A stretch of DNA of 64,000 bases, taken from assembly GCA_964474455.1 (NCBI GenBank), contig CAYYSU010000009.1, positions 7,157-71,156 of the forward strand, read 5' to 3'. Both the position numbers and the translations under genes were made by a program. Shown in pieces: positions 18,442 through 26,201 of this stretch. The notes under the pieces were generated by a model, which saw nothing but the letters and a program-made list of their open reading frames with translations, was not told the origin of the DNA and made no database searches. Positions within the stretch are counted from its first letter, which is position 1. Every line of letters begins with the position of its first letter. This stretch comes from BM520 sp964474455 (GTDB taxonomy: Bacteria; Bacteroidota; Bacteroidia; Bacteroidales; BM520).

Positions 18442-20130
18442 ATGAATAATAAGCAACTGACCTTCCACCTCCTTTTCTTCTTCCCATTGCTGATTTTCAG
18501 CAATTCAACACTGAACGTCCACTCTCAGGTCATAAAAAATCCTGATACCCTCAATCTTGTTTTTACCGGTGATGATGCTTATGCTCCATTCGAATACCTA
18601 GATGATAACGGAAAACCAGCAGGTTTTGACGTCGATGTTATCAACTCCATAGCCGAGGTTATGGGTATTAATATGAATATCGTTCTGGGTGACTGGTATG
18701 CCAACTACAACAGCTTCAGAGAAGGAGAATACGACGGACTGATAGGAGGGTATTACACAGAAGAGCGTAAAAAAGATTTTCTCATTGGAACACCATACAT
18801 CAGGAATTATCATGCGATTTTCGTCAGAAAAGGGTCGCCAATACACAACCTCAATGATCTTCAAAAATTAAAAAAACCAAAAGTAATCACCCAAAATAGC
18901 GATGTATTAATAAATTATATAAAAACATATAACAATGATGCGGATATAAAGATCGTCCTTAACTACGAGCAGGCATTGCGACTGCTGGCGCTGGGAGAAT
19001 ACGATTGCGCCATTATGTTACGAATACTCGGCGAATACCACATTGATAAATATGCTATAACTAATGTTGTTGCATTGCAGGAAGATTTTCTGCCTAGGGA
19101 ATACAGTTTTATTGTCCATAAAAAAAACGAGAAACTATTATCAATTCTTAATCAGGGGCTTGAAATAGTGATAAGTACAGGCAAATATGACAAACTTTAC
19201 AATAAACACCTAAAGGAATTTAAAAAAATCACTGTTGCTGAGAAATACTTTAAACACATCCTTATTGGCGCGTCCATATTAGTATTAATAATAGGGCTCT
19301 TCTATCTACATAGCTATAGACTAACAAAAAAGGTAAATCAAAAGACAAAGCTACTGGCTTATGAGCTTGAGAAGAAGAAGGAGACCCACAAACTGTTAAT
19401 GATAGAAAGGGATAAAGCCCTGGAGTCAGACAAACTAAAATCAGCCTTCCTGGCCAATTTGTCGCATGAGATCCGTACTCCAATGAATGCCATAGTCGGC
19501 TTTTCAAGACTACTGGAGGAGCAAAATCTATCAGTGGAAGAAAGAAGTAAATATGTTGAAATAATAAATAATAACGCAGATGTTTTACTCACGATGATTA
19601 ACGACATCATCGATTTGGCAAAAATAGAGTGCGGTCAGATCACTTTAGAAAAGGTTGACTTCTGCATCAACAGCTATATAAATAACTTTGTTGAGACAGC
19701 TAAAACTGAGCTTAAAGCCAGAGGTAAAGAGGGTATAAAAATCATCACTAAAACACCTCTTGCTGACGATGAAACGATTATACATACAGATATTGTTCGC
19801 TTCAAACAAATTTTCAAGAATCTGATTTCCAATGCCATAAAATTCACTGAAAAAGGATATATCAAAGTGGGTTACTCACAGCCGTCAAGCGGTTACATAA
19901 GATTCTTTGTGGAGGATACCGGCGTTGGAATATCCAAATCAAAACAAAAATTCGTATTTGACCAATTCCGACAAGCCGACGATTCATCTACCAGAAAATA
20001 TGGTGGTACAGGATTGGGCCTGACTATATGTAAAGAACTTACCCAAGCACTGGGAGGAGAGATGACTCTTGAGTCAACAGTAAACATAGGAACAATCGTC
20101 TCCTTCACTATTCCATTTAAAAAATACTAA
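18442..20130 (+). CDS. Sensor histidine kinase with periplasmic amino-acid-type binding domain
   Basis: A 562-residue two-component sensor. It has a signal or anchor segment, then a bacterial solute-binding family 3 domain (about 35-255; FTGDDAYAPFEYLDDNGKPAGFDVD is its usual opening). A membrane helix (ILIGASILVLIIGLFYL) leads to a short coiled linker and the HisKA domain with phospho-accepting His341 in NLSHEIRTPMNAI. The ATPase domain has its N box in FKNLISNAIKF, G1 in DTGVGIS and G2 in GGTGLGLTICK. It probably senses a small polar ligand. No response regulator is adjacent and no receiver domain is fused, so its partner is unknown. Confidence 0.92.
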   Translation: MNNKQLTFHLLFFFPLLIFSNSTLNVHSQVIKNPDTLNLVFTGDDAYAPFEYLDDNGKPAGFDVDVINSIAEVMGINMNIVLGDWYANYNSFREGEYDGLIGGYYTEERKKDFLIGTPYIRNYHAIFVRKGSPIHNLNDLQKLKKPKVITQNSDVLINYIKTYNNDADIKIVLNYEQALRLLALGEYDCAIMLRILGEYHIDKYAITNVVALQEDFLPREYSFIVHKKNEKLLSILNQGLEIVISTGKYDKLYNKHLKEFKKITVAEKYFKHILIGASILVLIIGLFYLHSYRLTKKVNQKTKLLAYELEKKKETHKLLMIERDKALESDKLKSAFLANLSHEIRTPMNAIVGFSRLLEEQNLSVEERSKYVEIINNNADVLLTMINDIIDLAKIECGQITLEKVDFCINSYINNFVETAKTELKARGKEGIKIITKTPLADDETIIHTDIVRFKQIFKNLISNAIKFTEKGYIKVGYSQPSSGYIRFFVEDTGVGISKSKQKFVFDQFRQADDSSTRKYGGTGLGLTICKELTQALGGEMTLESTVNIGTIVSFTIPFKKY

Positions 20131-20174
20131 GTATGCATATACACTCTGTCATAAGTTGCACCCATTATTTCAAT

Positions 20175-20191
20175 CTTAACAAATTGTTAAG
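20175..20191. repeat. Perfect 17-nt palindrome
   Basis: CTTAACAA-A-TTGTTAAG is perfectly self-complementary. It lies 102 nt before the Na/Pi cotransporter gene. It may be an operator, but no regulator is evident. Confidence 0.4.
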
Positions 20192-20292
20192 TATAGGAAA
20201 CGGGAAATATGACGGTAAAAAACTTTATATCATTGCAACCAGTAAAAGAATGCATAATATAAAACGCTCTTTCATATAAAAAATTCTTATAA

Positions 20293-22002
20293 ATGTCAGT
20301 ATTAGAAATCATTGAACAAATTCTAACACTTTTAGGATCATTAGGGTTGTTTTTATTTGGCATGAAACTCATGAGTGAAGCACTGCAAAAAGTTGCAGGA
20401 TCACGCATGAGAAGTATTCTAAATGCCATGACCGAGAATCGTTTCAGAGGTGTATTAACAGGCTTTCTTATCACCACCGTAATACAATCCTCCAGCGCCA
20501 CCACTGTTATGATTGTCAGTTTTGTTAATGCCGGGCTATTAACATTAACTGGTGCAATAGGAGTGATTATGGGTGCAAACATCGGAACCACAGTCACCGC
20601 ATGGATCATCTCTCTTCTAGGTTTTAAAGTATCTGTAAGCGCATTAAGTTTACCTTTAATAGGCATATTTATCCCATTGATGTTCTCAAAAAAAGGAAAA
20701 CACAAAGCATGGGGAGAATTTGTTCTTGGCTTTGCCATTCTTTTCATTGGTCTTCAATTTCTAAAGGAAGCTGTTCCTGATGTAAAAACAAACCCTGAGT
20801 TTTTTAACTTCCTGGCAAACTACACCGAAAATGGTTATTTCTCCATACTGCTCTTTGTTTTTCTTGGAACACTTATGACCGTTTTGATTCAGTCATCAAG
20901 TGCAACAATGGCGCTTACTCTTGTGCTTTGTTATAATGGTGTAATTCCTTTTGAGATGGCTGCGGCCATGGTTCTGGGTGAGAATATAGGAACCACCATT
21001 ACGGCTAATGTTGCAGCAATGGTAGCTAACGTATCAGCGAAACGAGCCGCCAGAGCACATTTTCTATTTAATATTTTTGGAGTAATATGGATCTTGCTGT
21101 TTTTTCACCCATTCCTTAATACTATCGATCACTTTATACTAAAAAGCTCAGGAGTATCAGTATTCGGGGACATCACAAATCCTGCCGTACAAGCCAGGGT
21201 AACTATCGCACTTTCAATATTCCACACAACCTTCAACGTTATTAATACTCTGATATTAGTGTGGTTTTCAACATTAATAGCCAAAGTAGCAACCCGCATG
21301 GTTCCGTATAAAGGATCTGATGAAGAGTTCCGGCTGCATTATATTACCGGCGGTCATATGTCCACTTCCGAGCTCTCCACTTTACAGGCAAAAAAAGAGA
21401 TTGCCTTTATGAGCGAAAGGGTGATGAAAATGTTCAATCTTGTTCCTAAACTGTTGGTCGAAAAGAATGAGAAAACATACAACCAGTTTATGCATAAAAT
21501 GGAAATTTATGAAGATATTACAGACAGAATGGAAGTTGAAATTGCAAAATATATAACTAAAATTTCTGAAAGTGACCTGAGTATTGAAGGATCAAAAAGA
21601 GTATCTGCCATGCTTAAAATTGTTGATGAACTGGAGAGTACAGCTGACAGTTGCTTCCATATGGCAAAAGTAATTGATTCAAAGAATTACAAGAAAGTAT
21701 GGTTTACCCCTGAACAACGCAAAGACCTCGCTGATATGTTCGCACTGGTAGAGACATCGCTAAAAATTATGATAAGAAACCTTCACGGTGACTACCATAA
21801 AATCAATATCGATGAGGCTTATGATATTGAAAATAGAATAAATAAACTTAGGGATAAACTTAAGAAAGCGAATGCTAAAGCTCTCAAAAAGGAGCTATAC
21901 AATTACAATACGGGCACTTATTTCTCCGATCTTATCTCCTTGAGTGAAAAGGTAGGTGATTATGTTGAAAACGTTAACGAATCAATTGCAGAGTGCAGAT
22001 AA
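20293..22002 (+). CDS. Na/Pi cotransporter family protein with PhoU-like domain
   Basis: A 569-residue inner-membrane protein. The transport part (1-335) has two inverted repeats, each with the diagnostic glutamine-serine motif: VIQSSSATTVMIVS and LIQSSSATMALTLV. GVIMGANIGTTVTAW and VLGENIGTTITANV are the matching GxNIGTT elements. The C-terminal 200 residues form a charged helical PhoU-like domain. The family imports phosphate with sodium, although some members may export or have other substrates. It stands alone with 161 nt upstream. Confidence 0.93.
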   Translation: MSVLEIIEQILTLLGSLGLFLFGMKLMSEALQKVAGSRMRSILNAMTENRFRGVLTGFLITTVIQSSSATTVMIVSFVNAGLLTLTGAIGVIMGANIGTTVTAWIISLLGFKVSVSALSLPLIGIFIPLMFSKKGKHKAWGEFVLGFAILFIGLQFLKEAVPDVKTNPEFFNFLANYTENGYFSILLFVFLGTLMTVLIQSSSATMALTLVLCYNGVIPFEMAAAMVLGENIGTTITANVAAMVANVSAKRAARAHFLFNIFGVIWILLFFHPFLNTIDHFILKSSGVSVFGDITNPAVQARVTIALSIFHTTFNVINTLILVWFSTLIAKVATRMVPYKGSDEEFRLHYITGGHMSTSELSTLQAKKEIAFMSERVMKMFNLVPKLLVEKNEKTYNQFMHKMEIYEDITDRMEVEIAKYITKISESDLSIEGSKRVSAMLKIVDELESTADSCFHMAKVIDSKNYKKVWFTPEQRKDLADMFALVETSLKIMIRNLHGDYHKINIDEAYDIENRINKLRDKLKKANAKALKKELYNYNTGTYFSDLISLSEKVGDYVENVNESIAECR

Positions 22003-22178
22003 TCCTAACGGATGTCAACCCGGTTACTTGGACTCTACAGTTGCCATCTTGATGGATATATGAGAGATCTACATTCTGATCCTCCCCGAAGCGGGCTATT
22101 TTTATCGCTTCACGCAACCTTTTCCCCGCAAAAATATCAGTATAACAGAATTAGAGATAACTTATAATACTGGAAATT

Positions 22179-22781
22179 ATGAAGAAATTATTACTCCTCA
22201 TAACATCACTTTTTTTCGCAGGAATGCTGTCACAGGCTCAGGAAGAGCCAGGTTCGGATCTACGATATGTAAACATCACTGAACTGGGGTTTCTTGCAGG
22301 ACCGGTGTACAACAGCCATCCGGCACCGTTTACCATTATGAACATCAATGGTATCGAGATAAAAAAACAACTAATTACCGGCATTGGCGTTGGAGTTGAA
22401 TTCACCAATGAAACCACACTACCTGTTATTGTTGACGCAAGATACTTTTTCAGAGATGCAAAATTCTCCCCTTATGCGTCACTACAAGCAGGATATAGCT
22501 TCCCTCTATCCTCTAAAACCAACATCTACCCACCGATTTATTATTATGATTATCTCTCTTCATTTGCGCCATATCCTTACTACAATGAATACAAACCGGT
22601 TGGCGGAATCATATTTAATCCTTCGATAGGATTTAAAAATATGTTCAACGAAAATCTGGGGTTCACGTTCTCGGTGGGGTATCGCTATCAAAGGCTTAAC
22701 TATAGCAGCACAGAAAATGATGATAAAGTGATGATGGAACTCAATCGTCTCTCAATCAAATTAGGTTTTATCTTCAATTAA
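22179..22781 (+). CDS. Hypothetical outer-membrane beta-barrel-like protein
   Basis: A 200-residue exported protein with a clear signal peptide (LLLITSLFFAGMLSQAQ). The rest alternates aromatic and polar residues in short strands (FSPYASLQAGYSF, IIFNPSIGFKNMF, LGFTFSVGYRYQRLNY) and ends LSIKLGFIFN, a terminal-Phe strand typical of small outer-membrane barrels. It contains a tyrosine-rich stretch near residues 115-135. It is 10 nt upstream of an LVIVD-type lipoprotein, probably in one transcript. No specific family was recognised. Confidence 0.65.
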   Translation: MKKLLLLITSLFFAGMLSQAQEEPGSDLRYVNITELGFLAGPVYNSHPAPFTIMNINGIEIKKQLITGIGVGVEFTNETTLPVIVDARYFFRDAKFSPYASLQAGYSFPLSSKTNIYPPIYYYDYLSSFAPYPYYNEYKPVGGIIFNPSIGFKNMFNENLGFTFSVGYRYQRLNYSSTENDDKVMMELNRLSIKLGFIFN

Positions 22782-22791
22782 AATTCTTAAA

Positions 22792-24069
22792 ATGAAATAT
22801 TTGCATATAATTCTTATTCTGACACTGGCCTTTTCATTAAGTAGTTGTGATGATAAAATCACATACGAATATATGGCCAACAGCCCGGTATATATGTCAT
22901 ACGACGAACTTCGCACCAGCATAGAACAAACTGATGCGGAAGAGATTACCTCACATGGGAAAATTTACTTTAAAGATAACTACATCTTTGTGCTTAGAAA
23001 CATGGAAGGGATACATATGATTGATAACAGCGACGTGGAAAGCCCGGTAAACATAACTTACCTAAAGATTCCCGGAGTTGTGGATATGGTAATCAAAGAC
23101 AATATTCTTTTCGCTGACTCCTATGTGGACATGGTAGCATTTGACCTCACAGATCTCAGCAATATTATTGAAGTAAACAGAGAGGAAGATGTAATGCCAT
23201 ATACCCTGCCTCCTTACGACGAGAATTACCCGATAGCCCCAATAGAACAAGATTCCGGAGTTGTTGTGGGTTGGGAGCTTAAGATGGTGATAACAGAGAA
23301 CAACTCCGGCGTTTACCCTGTATATGGCTGTGGAGGTATTCTGGAAGGCGGTTTCAGAATATCTGCGGATGTATCCAACAATGGTGGCGGAGTCACTAGC
23401 CAGGGTGTCAGTATTGCCGGTTCCATGACACGCTTCGGAATCCTCGATGAAACTCTATACGCTGTGGATATGGATAAACTGCATATCTTCGATATATCAA
23501 ATGCCGAAGAGCCTAACTATAAAACGAGTTGTTATGTGGGGAGGAACGTGGAGACAATGTTTATCTATGATGAAAAAGCCTTCTTTGGCACCCGTAGCGG
23601 CATGACTATCTACAACCTGGAAAACAGAACAGCACCATACTACATCAGCGAGTTCTGGCACATCAACAGCTGCGATCCAGTGGTTGTAAAAGATGACCTT
23701 GCATACATCACCCTGCGCGGTGGCAATGACTGCGGCAGCGAAGTAAACCACCTCGAAGTCATCGATATCTCCAACCTCAACAAATCAAACCTTGTGGCAG
23801 CATATGAAATGAAAGAACCGTATGGTCTTGGCATTTCTGATAATACACTATTTGTGTGTGATGGAGGTGCAGGGCTGAAGATATACTCCGTTGAAGACCC
23901 TGAAACAATTGATGAAAATCAATTGGCACATTTTGAAAATATCGACGCCTATGATGTGATTCCTCTGGGAGAGGTTCTCATACTTATTGGTGAAACAGGA
24001 TTATATCAATACGACTATTCAAACCCCGAAGATATTCAACTTCTAAGCACTATTACGATAGGGCAATAG
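22792..24069 (+). CDS. LVIVD-repeat lipoprotein
   Basis: A 425-residue predicted surface lipoprotein with a lipobox at LSSC. The mature protein is built from repeats of the LVIVD type, each with the pattern of a strand, then an aspartate-rich turn and DISN: MVAFDLTDLSNI, LHIFDISNAEEP, LEVIDISNLNKS and LKIYSVEDPET are four copies. The repeats probably form a beta-propeller. The function is unknown. It follows the barrel-like gene by 10 nt and ends before a hairpin terminator at 24159. Confidence 0.75.
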   Translation: MKYLHIILILTLAFSLSSCDDKITYEYMANSPVYMSYDELRTSIEQTDAEEITSHGKIYFKDNYIFVLRNMEGIHMIDNSDVESPVNITYLKIPGVVDMVIKDNILFADSYVDMVAFDLTDLSNIIEVNREEDVMPYTLPPYDENYPIAPIEQDSGVVVGWELKMVITENNSGVYPVYGCGGILEGGFRISADVSNNGGGVTSQGVSIAGSMTRFGILDETLYAVDMDKLHIFDISNAEEPNYKTSCYVGRNVETMFIYDEKAFFGTRSGMTIYNLENRTAPYYISEFWHINSCDPVVVKDDLAYITLRGGNDCGSEVNHLEVIDISNLNKSNLVAAYEMKEPYGLGISDNTLFVCDGGAGLKIYSVEDPETIDENQLAHFENIDAYDVIPLGEVLILIGETGLYQYDYSNPEDIQLLSTITIGQ

Positions 24070-24158
24070 AACGCTATTGTTAAGCGCGGCAATTATGTAG
24101 AAGCACGTTCGTGCATCGCCCCAAAACAAAACATTATATATGATGTTACCTGTTGTAG

Positions 24159-24193
24159 TATCCCGAATATTTATAACACGGGATAACTTTTTT
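24159..24193 (+). terminator. Rho-independent terminator after the LVIVD lipoprotein
   Basis: A 7-bp stem TATCCCG (24159-24165) pairs with CGGGATA (24179-24185), followed by six T's (24188-24193). It lies 90 nt after the stop codon. Confidence 0.7.
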
Positions 24194-24239
24194 ACCTTAT
24201 CTAATGAATAGTTATTAATTTCGCGCAAAACTTGTTATT

Positions 24240-25634
24240 ATGAAATACGATGTATTAGTAATCGGTAGTGGCCCCGGAGGCTACGTAGCAGCAATCAGAG
24301 CAGCTCAAATTGGTTTTAAAACTGCTGTTGTGGAAAAAGCTGAGCTTGGCGGTATATGCCTTAACTGGGGATGTATTCCCACAAAAGCACTGCTCAAAAG
24401 TGCTCAGGTTTTTAATTATACAAAGCACATCAACGACTATGGTGTTTCTCTTGGCGATGCAACTCCGGCTATCGACTTCCCTAAGGTTATAAGCCGTAGC
24501 CGTGGGGTGTCGGAAGGAATGAGTAAAGGCGTTCAATTCCTGTTGAAAAAAAATAAAATTGATGTTATATACGGCTTTGGTAAAGTGCTCCCTGGAAAAA
24601 AAGTAGAAGTGACAGATGCTGAAGGCAAAACAATCGTTTATGAAGCAAAGCACACAATACTGGCTACCGGTGCTCGCTCTAAGGAGTTGCCTTTCATGAA
24701 GCAGGACGGAAAAAGAATAATCGGCTACCGTGAAGCAATGACTCTTTCTGAGCAACCGGAAACAATGGTTGTGGTAGGTTCAGGAGCCATAGGATCGGAA
24801 TTCGCATATTTCTATCAAAGTATAGGAACCAAGGTCACCCTGATAGAATATCTGCCGAGAATAATTCCCATAGAGGATGAAGAGGCCGGCAAGCAACTGG
24901 CACGATCCTTTAAAAAAATGGGAATGAAAGTTATGACAGGAGCATCGGTGAAAGAGGTGGACACCTCGGGTGAAAAATGTAGAATCATAGTAGATACGAA
25001 GAAGGGCGAAGAGATTCTGGAAGCTGATGTGGTTCTCTCCGCTGTTGGAGTTCAAACAAACATCGAAGGTATCGGCCTGGAAGAGACGGGTGTTGAGTTT
25101 GAAAATGGTAAGATAAAAGTTAATGATTACTACCAAACAAATATTGATGGCGTATATGCCATTGGAGACATTGTACACGGCCAGGCGCTGGCACACGTTG
25201 CATCTGCTGAAGGTATCTGCTGTGTTGAAAAAATAGCAGGAATAGAAACAGAGACTGTCGATTATAACAATATCCCATCATGCACTTACACTGTACCTGA
25301 AGTGGCTTCTGTGGGCATTACCGAGAATCAGGCAAAAGAACAAGGCTTAGATATCAAAGTAGGGAAGTTTCCGTTTTCAGCATCAGGGAAAGCCGCCGCC
25401 TCCGGCAACACTGATGGCTTTATAAAGGTTATCTTTGATGCCAAATATGGTGAATGGCTTGGTGCTCACATGGTTGGCGAGAATGTCACTGAGATGATTG
25501 CTGAGGTTGTTGTTGCACGTAAACTGGAAACAACAGGCTATCAAATTCTAAAATCAGTACACCCTCACCCCACACGTTCTGAGGCCATTATGGAAGCTGT
25601 AGCACAGGCTTATAATGAATGTATTCATTTGTAA
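24240..25634 (+). CDS. lpdA: Dihydrolipoyl dehydrogenase
   Basis: A 464-residue FAD flavoprotein (E3) that reoxidises dihydrolipoyl groups of 2-oxoacid dehydrogenases or of the glycine cleavage H-protein, making NADH. The FAD motif is VIGSGPGGYVAAIRAAQIG. The redox disulfide is in GGICLNWGCIPTKALLKSA, the NAD motif is VVVGSGAIGSEFAYFY, and the C-terminal His-Glu pair is in HPHPTRSEAIMEA. All are intact. No E1/E2 genes are nearby; gcvP at 10868 is the only lipoate-dependent partner in the window. rfbC follows after 13 nt. Confidence 0.95.
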   Translation: MKYDVLVIGSGPGGYVAAIRAAQIGFKTAVVEKAELGGICLNWGCIPTKALLKSAQVFNYTKHINDYGVSLGDATPAIDFPKVISRSRGVSEGMSKGVQFLLKKNKIDVIYGFGKVLPGKKVEVTDAEGKTIVYEAKHTILATGARSKELPFMKQDGKRIIGYREAMTLSEQPETMVVVGSGAIGSEFAYFYQSIGTKVTLIEYLPRIIPIEDEEAGKQLARSFKKMGMKVMTGASVKEVDTSGEKCRIIVDTKKGEEILEADVVLSAVGVQTNIEGIGLEETGVEFENGKIKVNDYYQTNIDGVYAIGDIVHGQALAHVASAEGICCVEKIAGIETETVDYNNIPSCTYTVPEVASVGITENQAKEQGLDIKVGKFPFSASGKAAASGNTDGFIKVIFDAKYGEWLGAHMVGENVTEMIAEVVVARKLETTGYQILKSVHPHPTRSEAIMEAVAQAYNECIHL

Positions 25635-25647
25635 ATAATTCTTTTTA

Positions 25648-26190
25648 ATGGAGATTATAAAAACAGGTATTTGTGATGTGGTGATAATAAAACCACAGAT
25701 TTTTGGCGACGACCGTGGTTATTTCTTCGAATCATGGAACAGAAAAACCCTCGAAAAACTTGGCTTTTCTCATGACTTTGTACAAGACAATCAATCAAAA
25801 TCATCGAAAGATGTTCTTCGTGGTCTTCACTTTCAAAAACCTCCCTACGTTCAAGGCAAGCTGGTACGTGTCATTCATGGTAGTATTATTGACATTGCCA
25901 TAGATCTCAGGAAAGAGTCTCCAACATATCTGAAGTATGAAGCAGCAACACTTTCCAGTGAGAATAAGCATATGCTATATGTCCCGGAAGGGTTTGCTCA
26001 TGGCTTCCTTACTCTGGAAGATAACACTATTGTGAATTATAAATGTACAGAGATCTACCACAAGGAGTCGGAGGTCACTTTCCGTTGGAATGACCCCACC
26101 ATTGGAGTGAAATGGAATATAGAAAATCCCATTCTTGCCGGCCGTGACAGTAAGGCTCCGTTTTTTAATGAAATAGATAATCCATTTTAA
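25648..26190 (+). CDS. rfbC: dTDP-4-dehydrorhamnose 3,5-epimerase
   Basis: A 180-residue RmlC-type cupin that epimerises dTDP-4-keto-6-deoxyglucose on the way to dTDP-rhamnose for surface polysaccharide. Family segments are IFGDDRGYFFESW, VLRGLHFQKPPYVQGKLVRV with the catalytic His, DIAIDLRKESPTY, and YVPEGFAHGFLTL. Length is normal. It is separated from the other rfb genes, none of which is in the window, and lies between lpdA (13 nt) and uvrA (11 nt), so the grouping looks like a housekeeping run rather than a polysaccharide locus. Confidence 0.94.
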   Translation: MEIIKTGICDVVIIKPQIFGDDRGYFFESWNRKTLEKLGFSHDFVQDNQSKSSKDVLRGLHFQKPPYVQGKLVRVIHGSIIDIAIDLRKESPTYLKYEAATLSSENKHMLYVPEGFAHGFLTLEDNTIVNYKCTEIYHKESEVTFRWNDPTIGVKWNIENPILAGRDSKAPFFNEIDNPF

Positions 26191-26201
26191 GGAAAAAAGG
26201 C

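Noticed and set aside
20175..20191. CTTAACAA-A-TTGTTAAG as a Rex site
   Set aside because: The half-sites are in the wrong order (TTAACAA before TTGTTAA) and the spacer is 1 nt, so it is listed only as a palindrome.
22086..22110. CCCG/CGGG mini-hairpin followed by a T-rich stretch after the Na/Pi cotransporter gene as a terminator
   Set aside because: A 4-bp stem and a broken T-run are too weak to call.
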